Source: Skermanella stibiiresistens SB22 (GTDB lineage: Bacteria > Pseudomonadota > Alphaproteobacteria > Azospirillales > Azospirillaceae). Taken from it: a stretch of DNA of 64,000 bases. The stretch spans positions 270,136 to 334,135 of the forward strand of contig NZ_AVFL01000004.1 in the NCBI RefSeq assembly GCF_000576635.1, in the 5' to 3' direction. Positions 45,668 through 54,734 of the stretch are shown here, piece after piece. The position numbers and the translations under genes were made by a program. The notes beneath the pieces are model-generated. The model searched no databases. It had not been told where the DNA came from and saw nothing but the letters and a program-made list of their open reading frames with translations. Position 1 is the first letter of the stretch. Each line of letters starts with the position of its first letter.

Positions 45668-46870
45668 ATGTCCAACACCAGTCCCACGGTCGATCCGATC
45701 GTGATCGTCGCCGCCGCGCGAACGCCGCTTGGACGCTTCCAAGGCGACCTCGCCGCCGTCTCCGCCCCCCAGCTGGGCGCTCACGTCATCCGCGCGGCCT
45801 TGGCGCGCGCCGGGCTGGCGCCCGATCGGATCGACGAGGCTCTGATGGGCTGTGTCCTTCCGGCGGGGCAGGGGCAGGCTCCCGCGCGGCAGGCGGTCCG
45901 GGGAGCGGGGCTTCCGGACCAAGTGGGCGCCACCACCGTCAACAAGGTCTGCGGCTCCGGCATGAAGGCGACCATGCTCGCCCATGACCTGATCCGCGCC
46001 GGCTCCGCCGATATCGTGGTCGCGGGCGGCATGGAGTCGATGTCCGGCGCGCCTTATCTGCTGGCCAAGGCGCGGGCTCGCTACCGCGTTGGACACGACC
46101 GCATCCTGGACCACATGATGCTGGATGGGCTGGAGGACGCCTATGAGGCGGGCCGCTCCATGGGTGATTTCGGCGAGGCCGCCGCTCATGAGTACCGCTT
46201 CAGCCGGGCCGATCAGGACGCCTACGCGGTCGAGACGCTGACCCGCGCCCGGTCGGCCATCGCCGAAGGCGCCTTCAAGGCCGAGATCGCGCCCGTCACG
46301 GTCGCGGCGAAGGGTGGCGAGCGTGTGGTCGATACCGACGAGCACCCGCTCAAGGTCTCGCCCGAGAAGATACCCGCCTTGAAGCCCGCGTTCCGGCCCG
46401 ACGGCACGATCACGGCGGCCAGCGCCTCGGCCAACGCCGATGGCGCGGCGGCGCTGATCCTGACCCGGCGGTCGATCGCCAGAGCCGACGGGCTGCCGAT
46501 CCTGGCGGAGATCAAGGCGCACGCGACCCATTCCCAGGAACCGGCTTGGTACACGACCGCGCCGATCCCGGCGATCCGCAAGCTCCTGGACAAGACCGGC
46601 TGGACGGCGGCTGATGTCGATCTGTTCGAGATCAACGAGGCCTTCGCCGTCGTCGCCATGGCGGCGGCGCGCGACCTCGGCATTCCGCGCGACCAGCTGA
46701 ACGTCCATGGCGGGGCCTGCGCGCTCGGCCATCCGATCGGCGCCACGGGCGCCCGGCTGATCGTGACCCTGCTCCACGCGCTGGAACGCCGGGGTCTGAG
46801 CCGGGGCGTCGCCGCCCTGTGCATCGGCGGCGGCGAGGCGACCGCCATCGCGGTCGAACGCGTCGGCTGA
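45668..46870 (+). CDS. Acetyl-CoA C-acyltransferase (thiolase)
   Basis: A 400-residue thiolase. Active-site residues are Cys95 (NKVCGSGMKA), His355 in CALGHPIG and Cys385 (ALCIGGGEA), with the NEAFA motif also present. It may build acetoacetyl-CoA or cleave 3-ketoacyl-CoA. The ATG at 45668 follows AGGAGCATCGC. It heads an operon with the SDR gene, controlled by the adjacent TetR protein; together they suggest short-chain acyl or ketone metabolism. Confidence 0.92.
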   Translation: MSNTSPTVDPIVIVAAARTPLGRFQGDLAAVSAPQLGAHVIRAALARAGLAPDRIDEALMGCVLPAGQGQAPARQAVRGAGLPDQVGATTVNKVCGSGMKATMLAHDLIRAGSADIVVAGGMESMSGAPYLLAKARARYRVGHDRILDHMMLDGLEDAYEAGRSMGDFGEAAAHEYRFSRADQDAYAVETLTRARSAIAEGAFKAEIAPVTVAAKGGERVVDTDEHPLKVSPEKIPALKPAFRPDGTITAASASANADGAAALILTRRSIARADGLPILAEIKAHATHSQEPAWYTTAPIPAIRKLLDKTGWTAADVDLFEINEAFAVVAMAAARDLGIPRDQLNVHGGACALGHPIGATGARLIVTLLHALERRGLSRGVAALCIGGGEATAIAVERVG

Positions 46871-46923
46871 CCCGTCTCTCATCCTCCCTTGAATCAATCA
46901 TCCACCGAAGAAGGAACATCCCC

Positions 46924-47727
46924 ATGACCGATAAACCCGGTACCGCCCTCGTCACGGGCGCCTCGTCCGGCATAGGCGCCACCTATGCCGACCGCTTGGC
47001 CCGGCGCGGCCACGACCTGATCCTGGTGGCGCGCGACAAGACGCGTTTGGAAACCTTGGCCGAGCGCCTCCGCGCCGAGGCTGGCGTCACGGTCGAGGTG
47101 CTGGACGCCGATCTGACGGCCCCGGCCGATCTCAGGCGGGTCGAGCGGCGGCTGCGCGACGATGCCGCGATCACCCTGCTGGTCAACAACGCCGGCATGG
47201 CGGTCACCGGCCCGCTGGCTGGCGCCGACATGGACGGCTTGGAAACGATGATCCAGCTCAACCTGGTCGCGGCCACGCGGCTGGCCGGTGCGGCGGTCGA
47301 TGGCTTCCTGCCGCGTGGGCGGGGCGTGATCGTCAACATCGCCTCCGTCCTGGCGCTGGCGCCGGAGATGTTCAACGCCGTCTACAGCGCCACCAAGGCC
47401 TATCTGCTCAGCTTCACCCAGACCTTGGACACGGAGTTGCGGGACAGCGGCGTGCGGGTGCAGGCGGTGCTCCCCGGCATGACCCGGACGGAAATCTGGG
47501 AGCGCTCCGGCATCGATGCCGCGACGCTGCCGCCGGAGATGATCATGGGTGTCGACGACATGGTGGACGCCGCCCTAAAGGGCCTGGACATGGGCGAGGT
47601 CGTCACCATCCCGGCGCTGCCCGATATCGCCGACTGGGAAGCCTTCGTCACCGCCCGCCGCAAGATGGGCCCCAACCTGTCGCGCAGCCATCCCGCCGCG
47701 CGCTATGGGATCGGTGGAGCTGGTTGA
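46924..47727 (+). CDS. Short-chain dehydrogenase/reductase
   Basis: A 267-residue classical SDR. The cofactor motif is TGASSGIG (11-18), the structural motif is NNAG, and the active site is YSATK with an upstream Ser (NIASVLAL). Asp and Arg after the second strand (VARDKTR) suggest NADP. It follows the thiolase gene by 53 bp. Substrate unknown. Confidence 0.88.
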   Translation: MTDKPGTALVTGASSGIGATYADRLARRGHDLILVARDKTRLETLAERLRAEAGVTVEVLDADLTAPADLRRVERRLRDDAAITLLVNNAGMAVTGPLAGADMDGLETMIQLNLVAATRLAGAAVDGFLPRGRGVIVNIASVLALAPEMFNAVYSATKAYLLSFTQTLDTELRDSGVRVQAVLPGMTRTEIWERSGIDAATLPPEMIMGVDDMVDAALKGLDMGEVVTIPALPDIADWEAFVTARRKMGPNLSRSHPAARYGIGGAG

Positions 47728-47734
47728 GGTTCCA

Positions 47735-48397
47735 TCACTCCGTCGAACGACGGGCGAGATATCCTTTGGCGATGCGGGCGAAGACTTCCTCGCCCCAATC
47801 GCCCAAGGCGACATTCATGGCGGCACATACGAGCCGCACATTGGGGCGGGTATAGCCCTTGGAATTGTCGATCCGATCGATCGATGCCGCGAAGGGTCTA
47901 CGGTACCCCTGTCCCGATAGGGTCCGGTCGAACGGTATACCCGTCAGTTCACATTCACCCTTGGCTCGGGCGATAATATCTTGAAGATCGGCGTCCGTAA
48001 GGTCGCAGTGTATGCCATCCCTCCGCGCGCGGTGCCGCGTCAGCCACAAGAGCCTGTAATATGGGCTGCGGTTTTTCTCCTCACCACGCGGAAGCTTGCG
48101 TCTGTCGACATCGGCTTGCCGGGTGTGACGGCTCCGGTCCAACTCCCGCGTTCTCTCGGGGTTCTCCGACCTGAAGGCGGTATTGCGAGCTTGGATACGG
48201 AGTTGGCAAGAACCCGTGTTGGTGTACCGCTTGGAAATGTGACCGTTCTTGCACGGTTTTCCCGTGAAGTAAGTTGCCTGTCCAGCAGCTTGGGCCTTGA
48301 TGCGCGAAGAAGGGAGAGTTGCCGTATCAGCGCCAGTGGAACAAGCGTCATCGACCAAGTCGAACGCGTTCTCGATCTGACCATCAACTGCGGGCAT
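47735..48397 (-). CDS. HNH-like endonuclease family protein next to the split tRNA-Lys
   Basis: A 220-residue basic protein. A treble-clef-like zinc element begins at YFTGKPCKNGH (Cys49, His53) with Cys64 in GSCQLR; the expected fourth ligand is replaced by Arg. The C-terminal part has CELTGIPFD and SIDRIDNSKGYTRPNVRLVC, as in HNH proteins of phages and mobile elements. The start is 66 bp past the tRNA 3' end on the same strand. Its base composition is less GC-rich than its neighbours, suggesting transfer. It may be linked to intron mobility, but that is inference. Confidence 0.7.
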   Translation of the reverse strand: MPAVDGQIENAFDLVDDACSTGADTATLPSSRIKAQAAGQATYFTGKPCKNGHISKRYTNTGSCQLRIQARNTAFRSENPERTRELDRSRHTRQADVDRRKLPRGEEKNRSPYYRLLWLTRHRARRDGIHCDLTDADLQDIIARAKGECELTGIPFDRTLSGQGYRRPFAASIDRIDNSKGYTRPNVRLVCAAMNVALGDWGEEVFARIAKGYLARRSTE

Positions 48398-48463
48398 CCT
48401 ATCGACACCCTGCGGTTGGAAGGCGGGGGTTTAGGAAAGTCTAAAGCCGTTCCTGGCGAGGAA

Positions 48464-48760
48464 TGGTGGGCGCACAAGGACTCGAACCTTGGGCCCGCTG
48501 ATTACATACCACCACGATTTTCATCGCCACCGGAAGCCGGTGTTTGCGGTCTGGACTATACCATCACCATGGGCCGAAGCCGTTAGGTGGGGGCCGTCTA
48601 GTCTCTACACCTTCAAGGTTCTTTCGAACCAAGCTTGGCTCGGGATTGGCAAGGACGGAAGTCCGTAGCGTTCCCCGAATTTGACCCCTTATTCACCATG
48701 ACGTTTCCATCATGGGCTCCCATCGAGAGTCAGCTGCTCTACCAACTGAGCTATGCGCCC
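48464..48760 (-). tRNA. tRNA-Lys(CUU), interrupted by a group I intron
   Basis: Exon 1 is 48726-48760 (35 nt, acceptor stem to anticodon position 35) and exon 2 is 48464-48504 (41 nt, including an encoded CCA). Joined, they give a canonical 76-nt tRNA: acceptor GGGCGCA/TGCGCCC, D-arm GCTC/GAGC, anticodon stem GCTGA/TCAGC with loop CTCTTAA, T-arm CAAGG/CCTTG around TTCGAGT, and discriminator A. The anticodon is CTT, lysine. The gene lies between rodA and the HNH gene, on the same strand. Confidence 0.93.
48505..48725 (-). ncRNA. Group I intron (IC3-like) in tRNA-Lys
   Basis: A 221-nt insertion between anticodon positions 35 and 36. The 5' exon ends in U and the intron ends in G, as group I splicing requires. 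Exon CTCT can pair with intron GGAG (intron nt 6-9) to form P1 with the U-G wobble at the splice site. Core elements P (TCAAATTCGGGGAA), Q (AATCCCGAGCCAAG), R (GTGTAGAGACTAGACGGC) and S (GATGGTATAGTCC) are present, and P pairs with Q. They closely resemble the small self-splicing intron of Azoarcus tRNA-Ile. There is no ORF within it. Confidence 0.93.
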
Positions 48761-48961
48761 TCAAGTGCCAGTAACAAACCTCAGAAGATCCTAAACACCT
48801 CCTGCCAACAAAACATCGCCACCGCGATGCCCGTCACCATGTTCCGTTCGTTTCCGACCGTCGTCCGGCGACGAGGGGTAGATAGCAAAGCGAACATGCC
48901 TTGTCGATGGCAAAAAACCGCCCGCGTGACAGTTTTTTGCGATTGGGATCAAGCATCCCGC

Positions 48962-50113
48962 TCACATCTCGCCGGCCATCGTCCGCCGCGTGATGCGGAC
49001 GTCGCGGTGGATATAGACGGACATCACGAGGCCGAAGCCGAACAGGACGGTCAGCATGGCGGTGCCGCCATACGAGATCAGGGGCAGGGGGATGCCGACC
49101 ACGGGGATCAGGCCCATCACCATGGCGATGTTGATGAAGACGTATAGGAACAGGTTGGTCGTGACGCCCAATCCGACCAACCGGCCGAACTGGTTGCGGC
49201 AGCGCAGCGAGATGATCACGCCGTAGGCCATCAGCAGGGTGTAGAGCAGCAGCAGGCAGACGCCGCCGATCATGCCCAGCTCCTCCGCCAGCATGGTGAA
49301 GATGAAGTCGGTCTGCTTCTCCGGCAGGAAGTTCAGGTGGCTCTGCGTCCCCATCATGAAACCGCGGCCGGAGATGCCGCCGGACCCCAGCGCGATCTTC
49401 GACTGCGTGATGTGGTAGCCGGCGCCGAGCGGGTCGTTCTCCGGGTTGAGGAAGATCAGCACCCGGTTCTTCTGGTAGTCGTGCAGGAACTGCCACGCGA
49501 TCGGAACGGAGCCGCCGCCCGCCGCGATGATGATGGCGAACTTCCACAGCCGGACGCCGACCAGGAAGAAGAGGGCGCCGCCGACCATCATCACCATCAG
49601 CGCGGTGCCAAGGTCCGGCTGCTTCATCACCAGCCCGACCGGCGCCAGTACCATCAGCAGCGGGGCGATCAGGAAGGTCGGCCGCCCGACCTCCTCCAGC
49701 GAGGCGCCGTGGAAATAGCGGGCGAGCGCCAGCACGATGGCGATCTTCATGATCTCGGATGGCTGGATCTGGATGACGCCCAGGTCGATCCAGCGCTGCG
49801 CGCCCATGCCGATCTCGCCGACGATCTCGACGGCGATCAGCAGGACCAGCGCCACGCCGTAGATCGGATAGGACAGGCGGAGCCAGATCCTGAGATCGAT
49901 CAGCCCGACCAGGATCATGACACAGATGCCGGCGCCGAACCGCACCGCCTGCCGTGACGCCCAGGGGTCGATGTTGCCATTGGCGGCGGAGAACAGCATG
50001 GCCCAGCCGATGCTGGCGATCGCCGTCAGCAGCAGGATCAGCTTCCAATTGATTTGCCAGAGCTTCTCGGTCAGCGTCAGTTCGGGTTGATGGCCCAGCA
50101 GGTCGCCGCTCAT
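48962..50113 (-). CDS. rodA: Peptidoglycan glycosyltransferase RodA
   Basis: A 383-residue SEDS protein with ten membrane segments. Family motifs include GAQRWIDLGVIQIQPSEIMK, KQPDLGTALM, the large loop FLNPENDPLGAGYHITQSKI and the C-terminal GLIPVVGIPLPLISYGGTAM. RodA polymerises glycan strands during elongation with PBP2. The ATG at 50113 overlaps the mrdA stop. It is the last protein gene of the mre operon; the tRNA-Lys lies 200 bp downstream. Confidence 0.95.
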   Translation of the reverse strand: MSGDLLGHQPELTLTEKLWQINWKLILLLTAIASIGWAMLFSAANGNIDPWASRQAVRFGAGICVMILVGLIDLRIWLRLSYPIYGVALVLLIAVEIVGEIGMGAQRWIDLGVIQIQPSEIMKIAIVLALARYFHGASLEEVGRPTFLIAPLLMVLAPVGLVMKQPDLGTALMVMMVGGALFFLVGVRLWKFAIIIAAGGGSVPIAWQFLHDYQKNRVLIFLNPENDPLGAGYHITQSKIALGSGGISGRGFMMGTQSHLNFLPEKQTDFIFTMLAEELGMIGGVCLLLLYTLLMAYGVIISLRCRNQFGRLVGLGVTTNLFLYVFINIAMVMGLIPVVGIPLPLISYGGTAMLTVLFGFGLVMSVYIHRDVRITRRTMAGEM

Positions 50114-52017
50114 CCGCCGACCTTCCGGGGAGAAGTGTTGGGGACCGTCGGGGAGGGCTCGGGGGCTCCCTCGGCGCTGGAGACCTGGGACGCTCCGCGC
50201 GCGCTGTCGCGGCGCTGGACCTCCAGCAGCAGATCGCGCGCGATCGGGGCCGCCACGGCCGAGCCGCCGCCACCGTGCTCGACGATCACCGCGCAGGCGT
50301 AGCGGGGTGCCCGCAACGGCGCGAAGCCGATGAACAAGGCGTGGTCGCGCTGGCGCCACGGCAGCTGGTCGTTCTTCAGCACGCCGGTGCTGCGTTCCGC
50401 CATGGTGATGCGGCGGACCTGGCTGGTTCCCGTCTTACCACCCATCTCGAAGCCGGGTTCGGTGATCCGCATCTTGTAGGCGGTGCCGTCCGGCTGGTTC
50501 ATCACGGCGTTCATGCCCTGGATCACCATCTCGATATGGGCCTTGTTGACGCCCATCGGTGGCCACGCGGTCTGTTCCGCCGGGCCGCGCTCGACTTGGC
50601 GGGTCAGGTGCGGCTTGACCGCGAAGCCGCCATTGACCATCCGCGACAGCATCACCGCCAGCTGGAGCGGCGTCGCCAGCACATAGCCCTGGCCGATCGC
50701 GGCGATCAGGCTCTCGCCCTGCGTCCACGACTTGCCCAAATTGGCCTGCTTCCAGTCGCGGCTTGGCATCAGTCCGGGCCGCTCGCTGGGCAGGTCCAGC
50801 TGGGTGCGCTGGCCCATGCCGAACCGCTTGCCCATGTCGTGGATGCGGTCGATGCCGATCCGGCGTGCCAGATCGTAGAAGAAGGTGTCGCAGGAGTGCT
50901 TGAGCGCGCCTACCAGATCGAGTGTGCCGTGGCCGCCCCTCTTCCAGCAATGGAACCGGTGATCGCCCAGATCCATGTGACCAGGGCAATGCACGGTATG
51001 CCGGGGTCCGATGATGCCGCTGTCCAGCGCGGCCAGGGCCACCAGCATCTTGAAGGTCGAGCCCGGCGCGTATTGCCCGGCGATCACCTTGTTGGTCAGC
51101 GGAGTCGCCGGGTCGGACAGCAGGTCCTCCCAGGTCTCGGCGTTGATCCCCGTGGTGAACAGGTTCGGATCGTAGCTGGGGTTCGACGCCATGGAATAGA
51201 TGCCGCCGGTGTGGACGTCCATCACCACCGCCGCGGCGCTCTTCTGATCCTTCAGCCGATCCTGCGCGTATTGCTGCAAGCCGATGTCGACGGTCAGCGT
51301 GATGTCCCGGCCGGGCTGACCCTCCTCGCGAGACAACTCCCGGATCACCCGGCCAACGGCGTTGACCTCCAGCTGGCTTGTGCCGGCGACGCCGCGCAGG
51401 TTGGCGTCATGGAACTTCTCCAGCCCGGACTTGCCGATCCGGAAGCCGGGCAGCGCCAGCACCGGATCGCCGTTCAACTCCGATTCCGACACGGCGCCGA
51501 CATAACCCAGGAAATGGGCGGTCGAGGTCTCGTAGGGATAGCTGCGCAGCTCGCCGACCTCGATCGACACGCCCGGCAGGTCGGGCGCGTTGACCTCGAT
51601 CATGGTGACCTGCTCCCAGGACAGGTTGTCCTTGACCGTGACCGGGACGAAGGCGCGCTTCCGCTGGATCTCGCGGGTGATCCGACGCCAGTCGGCGTCG
51701 GTCAGCGGCACGATTTCCGAGACCAGGGTCAGCACCCGGTCGATCTTGCGCGCCTGCTCCGACACCATCACGACGCGAAAATTCTGCTGGTTGACCGCCA
51801 GAGGCACGCCGAAGCGGTCCAGCACCTGCCCGCGCGACGGAGCGAGCAGGCGCATGTTGATGCGGTTCTCGTCGGCCAGCGTGGAGTAGCGGTCGGATTC
51901 CAGGACCTGGAGATAATACATCCGGGCGACCAGCGTGGACAGCAATCCAACCTGCATGCCGCCCAGCATCAAGGCCCGTCGGGTCAGTCCGCGGTAGCGG
52001 TCGGTATCGCGCTCCAT
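50110..52017 (-). CDS. mrdA: Penicillin-binding protein 2
   Basis: A 635-residue class B PBP with an N-terminal membrane anchor (about 17-36), a dimerisation domain and a transpeptidase domain. The active-site motifs are STFK (320-323), SCD (375-377) and KTG (528-530). It cross-links the glycan made by RodA during cell elongation. The Pro/Ser-rich tail ends at a stop that overlaps rodA. The ATG at 52017 is 17 bp after mreD. Confidence 0.95.
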   Translation of the reverse strand: MERDTDRYRGLTRRALMLGGMQVGLLSTLVARMYYLQVLESDRYSTLADENRINMRLLAPSRGQVLDRFGVPLAVNQQNFRVVMVSEQARKIDRVLTLVSEIVPLTDADWRRITREIQRKRAFVPVTVKDNLSWEQVTMIEVNAPDLPGVSIEVGELRSYPYETSTAHFLGYVGAVSESELNGDPVLALPGFRIGKSGLEKFHDANLRGVAGTSQLEVNAVGRVIRELSREEGQPGRDITLTVDIGLQQYAQDRLKDQKSAAAVVMDVHTGGIYSMASNPSYDPNLFTTGINAETWEDLLSDPATPLTNKVIAGQYAPGSTFKMLVALAALDSGIIGPRHTVHCPGHMDLGDHRFHCWKRGGHGTLDLVGALKHSCDTFFYDLARRIGIDRIHDMGKRFGMGQRTQLDLPSERPGLMPSRDWKQANLGKSWTQGESLIAAIGQGYVLATPLQLAVMLSRMVNGGFAVKPHLTRQVERGPAEQTAWPPMGVNKAHIEMVIQGMNAVMNQPDGTAYKMRITEPGFEMGGKTGTSQVRRITMAERSTGVLKNDQLPWRQRDHALFIGFAPLRAPRYACAVIVEHGGGGSAVAAPIARDLLLEVQRRDSARGASQVSSAEGAPEPSPTVPNTSPRKVGG

Positions 52018-52034
52018 GGCGTTCGAGCTCCCCG

Positions 52035-52547
52035 TCAGGCCTGGAGGAACGCGCGGTGGATGCGGATGAACAGCCATCCGAACACCGGGAACACCGCGAC
52101 CGTCATGACCGCCTGCATCAGGGCCGGATCGGGCGACAGCAGGCGGAGGTTGAGGATCGACCAAGCGAGCCAGCCGACGACGCTGGCCCCGAACGCGATC
52201 AGCGCGAAGCCGAACCACAGCATGGTGAAGGAGGTCCCCAGGAAGAAGCGGCGCTGGGTCAGCACCACCCAATAGACCAGGACATAGATCAGCGGCGTCA
52301 TCCCCAGCGGCGTCCCGCTCAGCAGGTCCTGGAGCAGCCCCAGGCCGAAGGCGACGCTGGGCCTGAGCAGGTCGGGCCGGTGGATCACCCAGTAATAAAG
52401 CGCCATCAGCGGCAGCATGGGCGCCACCGCCGCGTAGCTCGGCAGCCGCAGCGGCACCATGCCGAACAGCATCAAGGCGACGGTCACCGCGAAGGGCGCG
52501 ATGTTGCGTCCGGTCTGGTCGAGCCTGCTCCAGAAGCCGCCGGTCAT
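52035..52547 (-). CDS. mreD: Rod shape-determining protein MreD
   Basis: A 170-residue inner-membrane protein with about five membrane segments and the family stretch GLGLLQDLLSGTPLGMTPLI. It belongs to the elongasome with MreB, MreC, PBP2 and RodA. It lies between mreC and mrdA with spacings of 19 and 17 bp. The ATG at 52547 gives the usual MreD length. Confidence 0.92.
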   Translation of the reverse strand: MTGGFWSRLDQTGRNIAPFAVTVALMLFGMVPLRLPSYAAVAPMLPLMALYYWVIHRPDLLRPSVAFGLGLLQDLLSGTPLGMTPLIYVLVYWVVLTQRRFFLGTSFTMLWFGFALIAFGASVVGWLAWSILNLRLLSPDPALMQAVMTVAVFPVFGWLFIRIHRAFLQA

Positions 52548-52566
52548 GGCACGGATCCCGGCGGGG

Positions 52567-53451
52567 CTATCGCAGGCCGCCGGCGGGATCCGCCGGGATA
52601 TTGGCGCCCAGTCCGCCGGGCAGCCCGAAATTGACCAGTTGCAGGTGCTCGACCCGGTCGGGATCGACGAAGGGCTGCACCCGGACGCGGCTCTCGCCGA
52701 CCTCGGACACCAAGCCGACCGGCAGGCCGGGCGGGAAGATGCCGCCATGGCCCGAGGTGACGACCCGGTCGCCGACCGCCAGTGCCGTGTCGCCCGACAG
52801 GTAGAGCAGGCGCGGCTGGCCCGAATTGTCGCCGCTCATCACGGCCCGCTGGCGCGACGGCTCGATCAGGACGGGGATGCGGGAATTGAGGTCGGTGATC
52901 AGCAGCACGCGCGCCGACCACTCGCCGGCCTGGACGACGCGGCCCATCAGCCCGCGGCCCGACACGGCGGCCTGACCGGAGCGGACGCCGTCGCGCTGTC
53001 CGGCGGTGACCACGACGGTGCGGACGAAGGCGCCGCCGGGATCGGCCACGACGCGGGCGGTGACATAGGAGGACGCCAGTTCCGGCTTGTAGTTCAACAG
53101 GCTGCGCAGGCTGCGGTTCTCACCGTCAAGCCGCTGGGCCGCCTGCTGCCAGCGCAGCAGGGCCTCGTTCTCGGTGCGTAGCCGCTCGTTCTCGGCGCGC
53201 AGGTTGACCACCTCGTGGACGCTCTCGACGAAGCGGGCCGCCGTCGCGGCCGGGCGCGAGATGGCGTCCAGGATCGGCGCGAAGGCGTCGGTCACCCGGC
53301 CGCGGATGCCATCGACCAGGACGGTATCGACCTTGCCGACCATCATCAGCGCGATGGCCGCCAGCACCAGCAGCAGAAACGAGAATCGCTGGGCCAGCGC
53401 GCGCAGGGGTGCGGCGAGACGAACCACGGATCCGGTGGCGCGTGTCTTCAC
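52567..53451 (-). CDS. mreC: Rod shape-determining protein MreC
   Basis: A 294-residue bitopic protein with a membrane segment at about 24-42, a coiled-coil with AENERLRTENEALL (about 86-99), and the periplasmic beta-barrel domain with NYKPELASSYVTARVVADPG and ISGR-like VSGRGLMGRVVQAGEW. MreC scaffolds and activates PBP2/RodA. It follows mreB by 96 bp on the same strand. Confidence 0.93.
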   Translation of the reverse strand: MKTRATGSVVRLAAPLRALAQRFSFLLLVLAAIALMMVGKVDTVLVDGIRGRVTDAFAPILDAISRPAATAARFVESVHEVVNLRAENERLRTENEALLRWQQAAQRLDGENRSLRSLLNYKPELASSYVTARVVADPGGAFVRTVVVTAGQRDGVRSGQAAVSGRGLMGRVVQAGEWSARVLLITDLNSRIPVLIEPSRQRAVMSGDNSGQPRLLYLSGDTALAVGDRVVTSGHGGIFPPGLPVGLVSEVGESRVRVQPFVDPDRVEHLQLVNFGLPGGLGANIPADPAGGLR

Positions 53452-53547
53452 GGGGCCTTTCCTGTGCTGTGCGGGGCCGAAGCCGGGGGCGGGAAACAGC
53501 TTGGCGGTGACCCCCGATCAAGGATACTGCCGCGTCGGGGATGAATA

Positions 53548-54645
<1,098 letters not shown>

Positions 54646-54674
54646 TCAAGCGGGAGCCGCCGTCGGGGTAACCT

Positions 54675-54706
54675 GGATGGTGGCCCGGGCAGGGGGGCCA
54701 CCATCC
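54675..54706 (-). terminator. Terminator of leuA
   Basis: GGATGGTGGCCC (54675-54686) pairs perfectly with GGGCCACCATCC (54695-54706) across 8 nt, 28 bp past the leuA stop on the minus strand. A second hairpin GGCGGCTC/GAGCCGCC (54640-54661) lies just beyond. Neither has a long T-run. Confidence 0.65.
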
Positions 54707-54734
54707 GTTTGAATAAAGCAACGCCGTGGGTCAC

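Noticed and set aside
48420..48463. tRNA 3'-end duplication as an integration (att) site around the HNH gene
   Set aside because: No second copy of the tRNA 3' sequence was found near the end of the HNH gene or in the adjacent SDR gene.
48761..48780. TGGCACTTGAGGGCGC next to the tRNA start as a sigma-54 promoter
   Set aside because: The -12 half does not match and it would overlap the tRNA 5' end.
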